Assembly (NCBI GenBank): GCA_029858465.1
Contig: JAOUEZ010000082.1
Span: 1-6,016, forward strand
Direction: 5' to 3'
Source of the DNA: Thermoplasmata archaeon
GTDB taxonomy: Archaea > Thermoplasmatota > Thermoplasmata > UBA10834 > DTMW01
Length of the DNA stretch: 6,016 nt
Shown piece by piece: positions 1 to 5,830 of this stretch. Numbering within the stretch: position 1 is the first letter of the stretch; every line of letters begins with the position of its first letter. Position numbers and translations under genes: made by a program. The notes beneath the pieces were generated by a model, which saw nothing but the letters and a program-made list of their open reading frames with translations, ran no database searches and was not told the origin of the DNA.

Positions 1-3000
1 TATGATTCGGAATTAAATGATTATTACGAGAATCCCGATGCTGCACACGACGGCTTCTGGTACAGGATGATTGGAAATGCATTTTATGGCACCTTGAGAT
101 TCTATGATTATACGCCGTATTACTGGAACCTTGGTCCCAATGATAGACTCACAATAGAATGGCCGGATGCAACCAATATCACCGGGTTTATACATAATCC
201 TTCAATTCCAACAGATATCAGCAACACAATTACAGGTAAAATTACCCCGAGATGGATAGAGCCGATTCCGCCAGAAGTGCAAAGTAATATGCAGTTTGAT
301 TTTGCAAATAATAGCATTGTCATGACTGGGCCATTCGACGCTCTTTCCTGGAGCCAGAACACCGATGGTGCCAGGGAACTATCCGAGAATTGGAGCAGGA
401 TTTGCAGCCCGCCAAAGATCCCGCATGGCTGTCCTTGGATTGAATTCGTCGTCAACAACGATGCAAATCAACCGCCTGTTGCAGCTATAAGCAATGTTGG
501 GATAGCTCATACGACATCGATAATGACCTTGAACGGGAGCAGTTCCTGGGATCCTGATGGCAATATTGTCGCTTATGATTGGGATTTCGGAGATGGATCG
601 CCGCATGGCTCAGGTTCGATTGTTACACATACTTGGACTGCAATAGGGGATTATCCTCTGACTCTCACTGTTTTCGATGACTCTAATTCGAGCTCGACTG
701 ACAGTCTGATTGTACATGTGACTCTTAATCTCCCGCCAGTTGCTGTAATCACACAGCCATTATTAGGTTACCCGGGTGAGAACACTTTGCTCGACGGCTC
801 AGGCTCGTATGATCTCGATGGCACAATCGTGAATTATACTTGGGATTTCGGTGATGGAAAAATAGGGTACGGAGAGACAGTTGAGCACAAATATTTCGAG
901 ATTGGGAGATATCTTGTCAACTTGACAGTGAAAGATGATGTTGATGCGCTCGATTTCGATACTGAGTACCTCGTCATCGATATCAAATCGCCGATTGCGA
1001 AGATCATGATGCAGGACAGAGCAGTTGTCGGCGAAGCAGTTTCGCTTGATGGGAGCGCGTCTTTCACGCTCGATTCTATGAGAACGATTGTCAACTACTC
1101 CTGGGATTTCGGAGATGGCACAACTGGCTACGGTATTTCACCGACTCACAGTTGGCTTTCTGCGGATACTTATCCTGTCTCACTTATTGTCAGAGATGAT
1201 GTAGGTAATAACAGCCTTCCATTCATCGTCATATTGAATGTTGTGAATTCTACCGCGAGCGCGATTAGCGTATCGGTTGAAAGACATTCGTTATTCCCAT
1301 TAGAAAATACGAATATGATAATTTCCGTTGTAGATGCAGCTGGAAATATTGTCACAGGTTTCACGGGAAATGTCACGATCAACTGCAATCAGAGCATTGG
1401 TGTGAATCTACCTGCTTATTACGACTTTGCACCCTTGGACCTAGGTACTCATACATTCGATAATATCTCATTTGACAACCCGAATTCTTATTTGATATCT
1501 GCATATGTGAATCTGGATCCAACAATAAATGGAACTGATTTTATAACAGTCTCCGAAAGATCTGTTGAGTTCAGAGTATATAACATATTCCAATATCCAT
1601 TGTATGATCATTGGCTTCGGCGAGAGTGGTATTACGCGGGAGGGGATGAGCCATATAAGCAAACTTCTCCGACCGTCCAAATATACAGATCTTGGCCAGC
1701 GAATTATATGACTGAAGCTCAATTGCTCACAACATATAGAATCAATATGAGCGCCAGGAATGTCCAAGAAATCACGATTACTAACCCAACATTCATCCCG
1801 CGTATGAACCCGGCAGCAGGCACTACGGGCAGCGCTCACTATGATGTCGCCTACCAGTATCAGAGCGATGCGCAAATGTGGGATCTATATCAGGAGGGTA
1901 AGATTACCTTTGGACAATACAATGCTAATGACGGATGGGAATACTACATAACCGGCAACCTGACAATGGACAGGACCGCCGCAGCTCATCTGATAGACCT
2001 GCCTGTCTCAGAAGCGGATGTGCCTGCTTGGTGGAGCATCAACAACTACACGATCGGATACGACAACTGGGAATGGATCTGGTGGACCAATGAGAGCGGT
2101 TTCTCGAGCGACAGCGGCAGACTCGACATCAGGGCGTCCGATGACGGCTATCCGATCAACCAGGGATACTTTAATTCCGAGTTCTGGCTCCAGGAGTGGG
2201 CTGACGGAAGCGTATCGCTCAAGTTTTGGAGAATCGGATATGGTGAAGACATCCTGCTCATGAGGCAGCTGTACTGGGGCGGAGAATCATACGGCAATGT
2301 CTACCCGAACGGCACTCCTTATGGATTGCTCCCAATGGAATGCTGGCTCGAGGATCTTAACATGAGCTTGGACATTCATGAAACAAATTCGAATGTGACT
2401 CTGGACGCAGGTGTCGTCTATGGTTGGAGGGCGTGGAAGTCCGATGTCGCTCCTGATAATACTCCGGTCTGGAGATGGGAAATCATCCGGTCTGATTACA
2501 TGCCAACGGATCCCATGGTATCTAAATCTGAAATGAGCATCTATTCCGATCGGAATCTGAAATACCTCAGATGGGATCCCGGCAGCAGCAGTTATGGAAG
2601 TTGGGACGATTTCGATTATGTTCCCGCAGTCTGGGACATGGTCCTTGGAGAAAGCCTCGTAATCGAAAAGCCTGCCTGCCTTGCTGTCGGCTATCTCCCG
2701 AAACCTATGATCGGTGATTATACTGAACTCGCAATAGGTCCTGACTATGGAGGCTACTATGATTCGTTAATGAAGCTTGAGAGATACGGGTATGCATCAA
2801 TTCATGCAGTAGGAGCTCCCACAGGCAGCTCAATCATCGATTCCCATACAGGCGACCTAAGAATTGTAGGGCCTTTCTATCCTGATACTGTAACTGTCCC
2901 AGAACATCCATGGCTTGTCTATGAGCCCGCCCCGAGAATTGAGCTATGGATTGAGCCAATGGAAACACATGCACCAGTTGCATCGTTCGAAGTAACTCCT

Positions 3001-3618
3001 TCAAGTGGCAATATGACTAGGACATTCGAATTCGATGCGTCTGATTGCTCCGATGTCGAGAATATCGTCGACGATCTCGAGGTCAGATGGGACTGGGAAG
3101 ATGACGGGACATGGGATACTTCCTGGTCGACCATAAAGACCGCTCAGCATCAATATTCGAGCATTGCGAATTACACAATCAGGCTTCAGGTAAGAGATCT
3201 TGACAATATTACTTCTGAGACCACGAGAACTGCAGAAGTCTTTGATGCTTCCCCGGTCGCACTTTTCACCGTAATACCAGTATTTGGGGATCTGACGACC
3301 GTCTTTGAAGTCAATGCCTCAATGTCCTGGGATCTCGAAGATCCTCCAGCTGCGCTGATGTTCAGATGGGACTGGGACGGTGACGGCACTTGGGATACTC
3401 TCTGGAGTTCATCCAGAACCGCGAATTACACTTACCCGGCAATCGGCAACTATACGATTAAAATGCTCGTGATGGATCTCAATGGGACCTCGAACATCAC
3501 AACTCAGCAGGTCACTGTTGTAGAGATAATCCCGGAATTCCAAACCCTGATTATTCCAATCTTAGGAACATTAGGCATCATATTCGCAGTTGCCTCAAGG
3601 AGGAGAATCAGAAGATAA
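1..3618 (+). CDS. Large PKD-repeat surface protein with PEF-CTERM-like anchor, 5'-partial
   Basis: The frame is open from base 1, so the true start lies upstream; the ATG at 67 is probably internal. Numbering residues from base 1, the 1205 visible residues hold: 1-157, a non-PKD segment; three PKD domains at about 158-243, 244-329 and 330-414, each with a WDFGDG core (W194, W281, W368); an Ig-like beta segment at about 417-519; an aromatic-rich region, about 520-985, that I do not recognise; and two more PKD domains at about 991-1080 and 1084-1172 with acidic DWEDDGTWDT and DWDGDGTWDT cores. It ends with PEF (1178-1180), a hydrophobic helix and an RRRIRR tail, the layout of archaeal PEF-CTERM sorting signals cut by archaeosortase. 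About 30 N-X-S/T sequons fit an exported glycoprotein. PKD domains usually serve adhesion or carbohydrate/protein binding; no catalytic motif is evident, so an S-layer-associated or adhesive role is inference. Confidence 0.9.
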   Translation, partial: YDSELNDYYENPDAAHDGFWYRMIGNAFYGTLRFYDYTPYYWNLGPNDRLTIEWPDATNITGFIHNPSIPTDISNTITGKITPRWIEPIPPEVQSNMQFDFANNSIVMTGPFDALSWSQNTDGARELSENWSRICSPPKIPHGCPWIEFVVNNDANQPPVAAISNVGIAHTTSIMTLNGSSSWDPDGNIVAYDWDFGDGSPHGSGSIVTHTWTAIGDYPLTLTVFDDSNSSSTDSLIVHVTLNLPPVAVITQPLLGYPGENTLLDGSGSYDLDGTIVNYTWDFGDGKIGYGETVEHKYFEIGRYLVNLTVKDDVDALDFDTEYLVIDIKSPIAKIMMQDRAVVGEAVSLDGSASFTLDSMRTIVNYSWDFGDGTTGYGISPTHSWLSADTYPVSLIVRDDVGNNSLPFIVILNVVNSTASAISVSVERHSLFPLENTNMIISVVDAAGNIVTGFTGNVTINCNQSIGVNLPAYYDFAPLDLGTHTFDNISFDNPNSYLISAYVNLDPTINGTDFITVSERSVEFRVYNIFQYPLYDHWLRREWYYAGGDEPYKQTSPTVQIYRSWPANYMTEAQLLTTYRINMSARNVQEITITNPTFIPRMNPAAGTTGSAHYDVAYQYQSDAQMWDLYQEGKITFGQYNANDGWEYYITGNLTMDRTAAAHLIDLPVSEADVPAWWSINNYTIGYDNWEWIWWTNESGFSSDSGRLDIRASDDGYPINQGYFNSEFWLQEWADGSVSLKFWRIGYGEDILLMRQLYWGGESYGNVYPNGTPYGLLPMECWLEDLNMSLDIHETNSNVTLDAGVVYGWRAWKSDVAPDNTPVWRWEIIRSDYMPTDPMVSKSEMSIYSDRNLKYLRWDPGSSSYGSWDDFDYVPAVWDMVLGESLVIEKPACLAVGYLPKPMIGDYTELAIGPDYGGYYDSLMKLERYGYASIHAVGAPTGSSIIDSHTGDLRIVGPFYPDTVTVPEHPWLVYEPAPRIELWIEPMETHAPVASFEVTPSSGNMTRTFEFDASDCSDVENIVDDLEVRWDWEDDGTWDTSWSTIKTAQHQYSSIANYTIRLQVRDLDNITSETTRTAEVFDASPVALFTVIPVFGDLTTVFEVNASMSWDLEDPPAALMFRWDWDGDGTWDTLWSSSRTANYTYPAIGNYTIKMLVMDLNGTSNITTQQVTVVEIIPEFQTLIIPILGTLGIIFAVASRRRIRR
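3085..3120 (+). repeat. PKD core DNA repeat, copy A
   Basis: This 36-bp stretch codes for the calcium-loop-like core RWDWEDDGTWDT of the fourth PKD domain. It matches 32 of 36 bases with the same part of the fifth PKD domain at 3364-3399, which suggests that the last two PKD domains arose by a relatively recent tandem duplication or are kept similar by gene conversion. Confidence 0.75.
3364..3399 (+). repeat. PKD core DNA repeat, copy B
   Basis: Second copy of the 36-bp PKD core, coding for RWDWDGDGTWDT in the fifth PKD domain. It has four mismatches to the copy at 3085-3120. The copies are 279 bp apart, which matches the length of one PKD unit (93 codons). Confidence 0.75.
3532..3615 (+). 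other. PEF-CTERM-like C-terminal sorting signal
   Basis: The last 28 codons of the surface protein encode a Pro-Glu-Phe motif, then a hydrophobic stretch of about 16 residues (LIIPILGTLGIIFAVA), then a basic end (SRRRIRR). This three-part layout is that of the archaeal PEF-CTERM signals thought to be cut by archaeosortase and linked to a lipid. It could instead act as a plain C-terminal membrane anchor. No archaeosortase gene is visible in the window. Confidence 0.75.
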
Positions 3619-3640
3619 GTGCCTCAACTAATCTTCCAAT

Positions 3641-3664
3641 CGAGCAATTAATATTAATTGCTCG
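3641..3664. repeat. Perfect 24-bp palindrome between surface protein gene and DUF389 gene
   Basis: Each strand reads CGAGCAATTAAT followed by its exact complement, giving 12-bp arms with no spacer. It lies 22 bp after the stop of the surface protein gene and about 10 bp before the TATA-like box of the DUF389 gene, and a pyrimidine-rich TCTCTTTTATTC stretch follows. It could form an RNA hairpin that helps end the upstream transcript, or be an operator for a dimeric regulator placed just upstream of the promoter. The AT-rich core and the absence of any loop favour a protein-binding site at least as much as a terminator. Confidence 0.6.
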
Positions 3665-3674
3665 CAATCCTCTC

Positions 3675-3681
3675 TTTTATT
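3675..3681 (+). promoter_or_regulatory. TATA-like box of the DUF389 gene
   Basis: TTTTATT is centred about 26 bp before the ATG at 3704, the usual archaeal distance from TATA box to transcription start. Transcription would then begin at or within a few bases of the start codon, giving a leaderless or nearly leaderless mRNA. A GTGA at 3694-3697, six bases before the ATG, is a weak Shine-Dalgarno alternative if transcription starts further upstream. Confidence 0.5.
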
Positions 3682-3703
3682 CAACCTAAAGATGTGAGAT
3701 CAA

Positions 3704-4708
3704 ATGGCGCTCCGATTGATTGAGCTGATTCTATCCGAACTCAACGAGAAGCAGGTCAAGGAGGCGGTCAAGGATTATAAAGTCCTCGACTTGTGGTACG
3801 CAAGGCTCTCCGACGAGAAATTCATGACGAGGATCCTCGTCGAGGCCGAGACTTCGGAAGAACTCATTGACGATCTTGAAAGGAAATTCTCCGACCAGCA
3901 AGGATTCAGGATAACCGTATTGCCTGTACAGGCATCCATTCCCAGACCACTGGAGGAGAAGAAGGAAGTTGAAGAACCGAAGACTGAGAAAAAGCGGGTC
4001 CCGCTCAGGATCAGCAGAGAAGAGATGTACTCGAACATCAAGGACAGCACAAAACTCACCAAGATCTATATGGTGACCGTTGCCCTCTCGGTCATCGTCG
4101 CTGCGATAGGGATTACCCAGGACAGCATAGCGGTTGTTATTGGTGCAATGGTGATCGCCCCGCTTCTCGGGCCGAACATTGCGCTATCTCTTGCAACAAC
4201 ATTGGCTGATGTATCCCTCGCACGACTGTCTCTCCGTTCTCTAGGAATAGGAATCGTAATAACTCTTGTTCTTTCGATCGCGCTCGGATATCTGCTTGAT
4301 GTAGATCCTGACAGAATGAGCATATACTCACAGTCGGGACTAAGCATCGATGCTGTGATTCTCGCACTTGCCTCAGGGAGCGCAGGCGCCCTCTTCATAA
4401 CGATAGGGGTATCAACCGCACTGGTGGGCGTGATGTTGGCGGTAGCGCTTCTTCCGCCGTTGGTCACGGTAGGTTTGCTCATAGGTGCAGGTTATTCGTC
4501 TATGGCAGTCGATGCATCCTTTCTATTTCTGACCAACCTGATCTGCATAAATCTTGCAGGTGTCTTGACTTTCATTTGGCAGGGAATCCGGCCTAATTAT
4601 TGGTGGGAGGCTGAAAAGGCAAAGAAATACTCTATAGCGGCAATTATCATTTGGATACTGGTTCTGGCAACACTAGCATTGATTGCCTATTTGTCTCAAC
4701 AAATATGA
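3704..4708 (+). CDS. DUF389 (TIGR00341-like) membrane protein of unknown function
   Basis: A complete 334-residue protein. Residues 1-80 form a soluble alpha/beta domain, predicted cytoplasmic; residues 81-105 are a charged linker rich in Glu and Lys. From about residue 118 there are six or seven hydrophobic helices (roughly 119-137, 141-165, 179-200, 214-232, 233-262, 270-294 and 308-330). The family signature GAMVIAPLLGPN is at 147-158, with further conserved-looking elements ALLPPLV (248-254) and LTNLICINLAG (276-286). Length and layout match the archaeal DUF389 proteins (TIGR00341); the substrate and activity of this family are not established, and a transport or channel role would be a guess. 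The ATG at 3704 is preferred because a TATA-like box sits 26 bp upstream and the soluble domain is complete from there. The gene has its own promoter and converges with the heliorhodopsin gene. Confidence 0.93.
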   Translation: MALRLIELILSELNEKQVKEAVKDYKVLDLWYARLSDEKFMTRILVEAETSEELIDDLERKFSDQQGFRITVLPVQASIPRPLEEKKEVEEPKTEKKRVPLRISREEMYSNIKDSTKLTKIYMVTVALSVIVAAIGITQDSIAVVIGAMVIAPLLGPNIALSLATTLADVSLARLSLRSLGIGIVITLVLSIALGYLLDVDPDRMSIYSQSGLSIDAVILALASGSAGALFITIGVSTALVGVMLAVALLPPLVTVGLLIGAGYSSMAVDASFLFLTNLICINLAGVLTFIWQGIRPNYWWEAEKAKKYSIAAIIIWILVLATLALIAYLSQQI

Positions 4709-4748
4709 TTTCTCCTGCATTTTCAATGACCTTAAAGAAAATAGTAAA

Positions 4749-4774
4749 GGGGTTTGCTTGACGAGGCAAACCTC
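4749..4774. terminator. Hairpin in convergent gap, probable bidirectional terminator
   Basis: GGTTTGC (4751-4757) and GCAAACC (4766-4772) form a perfect 7-bp stem with an 8-base loop, extended by one G-U wobble and one G-C pair. It lies 40 bp after the DUF389 stop and about 30 bp beyond the heliorhodopsin stop, where two convergent genes need termination. The run of T after the stem on the plus strand is weak (CTCCTTCTGGAATTTTCC), as is that on the minus strand (CTTTACTATTTTCTTT). A second tiny inverted repeat, GGAATTTTCC, follows at 4780-4789. Confidence 0.6.
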
Positions 4775-4805
4775 CTTCTGGAATTTTCCAAATTAAATGA
4801 TTCTT

Positions 4806-5582
4806 TTAGCCGCCTCTCAGAGTACCGGCAAACACCTGCCAGGCCAGTGCAGATTTTGCGGTTAGGCTCAGTATGATGTATACCCGCTCGCCGTATAGGT
4901 AGTCCTTCCACTTTCTAACCTTCTTGTACTGCAAAACCATGTTAATGGCGAATATGTTGAAGAATATCGCCAGTGAAACGAAGATGAAGTACACAAAGGT
5001 CGGAACAGACTCGGATGCAGAGAGGACTGCTCCGAAGAAGTATATGCCGAGGACCACCCAAGGAATGAAACCAGCGAAACATCCGAATGCGTATGAAGTC
5101 CAATTGGTCTTCTTAGTGGTCTGGTTATGCAGCTCCATCATGAGTCCGAACAGGTTCATTGTTGCGTTCAGGGCGAATATCAATATCAAGCTCGAGAGCT
5201 CGAAGATACCGCAGAGCATCGCAATTACTACTATCATGACGGATGAGCTGATCGCATATTCGTACCAGCGGGCGTAGTTGATCCCTTTCTTCAGGTTCCT
5301 CACATACTGCTTGTACCCGACAGTTGACAGATAGAAATGCGCCACCGCGGATATGAACAGGAATAAGGCGACCATCGGACCGATCTGCAGATTGAATATC
5401 GTATCGGACGACTGAGTCACAATTCCCAACACAGGATCGTAGCTCAGCAGAGTCAGGTTGACCGGTAGCGAGAAATTGTTGCTCAGAATGAGCATCAGTG
5501 CTCCCTGGATTGTATGCAGAAATCCCATGACGACGTTGAAATTTCTCAGCTTTTTGAATTTCTTATCATCATCACATTCCAA
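4806..5582 (-). CDS. Heliorhodopsin (HeR), retinal-binding light sensor family
   Basis: This gives 258 residues with seven hydrophobic helices, at about 15-35, 69-89, 103-126, 128-151, 162-186, 193-219 and 232-255, plus a long first extracellular loop (36-68). The last helix carries SLTAKSALAWQ with the retinal Schiff-base lysine K243; helix 3 carries RWYEYAISSS with the Glu counterion E108. His23 (FLHTIQ) and His82 (VAHF) match the paired histidines near the active site of heliorhodopsin 48C12, and GERVYIILSL is near-identical to that protein. Known family members bind all-trans retinal, sit with an inverted N-in topology, have slow photocycles and mostly do not pump ions; sensing or regulation is proposed. 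The start is TTG at 5582: a strong Shine-Dalgarno sequence lies 5 bases upstream and the N-terminus then has the family length. In-frame ATGs at 5612 and 5660 lie upstream of the predicted transcription start. Confidence 0.97.
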   Translation of the reverse strand: MECDDDKKFKKLRNFNVVMGFLHTIQGALMLILSNNFSLPVNLTLLSYDPVLGIVTQSSDTIFNLQIGPMVALFLFISAVAHFYLSTVGYKQYVRNLKKGINYARWYEYAISSSVMIVVIAMLCGIFELSSLILIFALNATMNLFGLMMELHNQTTKKTNWTSYAFGCFAGFIPWVVLGIYFFGAVLSASESVPTFVYFIFVSLAIFFNIFAINMVLQYKKVRKWKDYLYGERVYIILSLTAKSALAWQVFAGTLRGG

Positions 5583-5587
5583 GAGTA

Positions 5588-5595
5588 CTCCCCCT
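5588..5595 (-). promoter_or_regulatory. Shine-Dalgarno sequence deciding the heliorhodopsin TTG start
   Basis: AGGGGGAG on the minus strand lies 5 bases before the TTG at 5582-5580. It is the only strong ribosome binding site near the 5' end of this frame, and it sits inside the reading frame of the longer ATG-initiated alternatives, which argues against them. Confidence 0.75.
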
Positions 5596-5619
5596 ATTGC
5601 TAAAAATAGCATACCCTTA

Positions 5620-5636
5620 CAAAATATATAATAATT
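5620..5636 (-). promoter_or_regulatory. TATA box of the heliorhodopsin gene
   Basis: The minus strand reads AATTATTATATATTTTG, a strong archaeal TATA box centred near 5628. A start of transcription about 26 bases downstream falls near 5602, giving a leader of about 20 bases that contains the AGGGGGAG ribosome binding site. The same AT-rich stretch reads ATATATAATAATTTAA on the plus strand, so it could also act in the other direction. Confidence 0.7.
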
Positions 5637-5645
5637 TAAGAGGAA

Positions 5646-5809
5646 ATGTGTGAGGAGCAATTCGTTCTTTTAAAAAGCCAGAGAACTGCCATCGGGAAGC
5701 AGACTTTGATTACTTGCTAAGAAATCAATATGAGGAGTTGAGAAGGTTGCCGCCAAACCCCTTCCAATCTTTCACATCATTGGAGGCACGGAAAGAGCAG
5801 GTCACGTGA
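5646..5809 (+). pseudogene. Possible frameshifted small ORF or gene remnant
   Basis: A plus-strand frame open from 5654 to the TGA at 5807-5809 has no ATG but reads like protein: it contains KKPENCHREADFDYLLRNQ, then a run ending in PPNPFQSFTSLEARKEQVT, with sensible charge patterning. An ATG at 5646 opens the neighbouring frame (MCEEQFVLLK and on) and stops at 5718-5720. A single -1 shift at T-TTA-AAA (5669-5675) would join them into a 54-residue product. This could be a small gene with a frameshift, the remnant of a longer gene, or chance. I recognise no family. Confidence 0.25.
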
Positions 5810-5815
5810 TGCTCT
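5794..5815. repeat. Nested inverted repeat upstream of the ABC ATPase gene
   Basis: AGAGCA (5794-5799) and TGCTCT (5810-5815) are exact inverted arms enclosing an 8-bp perfect palindrome TCACGTGA (5802-5809), offset by two bases. It is followed at once by AAAAACTTTTTT. It could be a terminator hairpin with a T-run for the possible small ORF that ends here, or an operator abutting the TATA-like element of the ABC gene. Confidence 0.4.
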
Positions 5816-5830
5816 AAAAACTTTTTTATG
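5816..5830 (+). promoter_or_regulatory. TATA-like element for the ABC ATPase gene
   Basis: The stretch AAAAACTTTTTTATG resembles an archaeal BRE plus TATA element. If used, transcription would begin near 5850, and a Shine-Dalgarno-like AAGGTGGT at 5859-5866 would be in the leader. The first in-frame ATG (5828) overlaps this element, so the promoter call and the ATG start call compete with each other. Confidence 0.4.

Noticed and set aside
67..69. ATG at 67 as the true start of the surface protein
   Set aside because: The frame stays open to base 1 with protein-like sequence, there is no ribosome site or signal peptide after the ATG, and the preceding residues belong to the same domain.
2018..2263. 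An 81-codon plus-strand frame inside the surface protein gene
   Set aside because: It overlaps a long continuous coding frame, and its Ser/Arg/Thr-rich translation is typical of an out-of-frame reading.
4066..4482. A 138-codon minus-strand frame opposite the DUF389 gene
   Set aside because: It is antisense to the membrane helices of a recognised family and its composition reflects that complement.
4924..5277. A 117-codon plus-strand open frame within the heliorhodopsin gene
   Set aside because: It lies wholly antisense to a gene with clear family motifs, has no ribosome site and gives a lysine- and methionine-rich product without recognisable features.
4806..5582. Reading this rhodopsin as a light-driven ion pump (bacteriorhodopsin or proteorhodopsin type)
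   Set aside because: The DTx/DTD-type carboxylate motif of pumps is absent from helix 3, and the motifs around E108 and K243 are those of heliorhodopsins, which mostly do not pump.
5583..5660. Longer heliorhodopsin start at the ATG at 5660 or 5612
   Set aside because: Both lie upstream of the predicted transcription start and would translate through the TATA box or the Shine-Dalgarno sequence; the TTG start gives the family-typical N-terminus.
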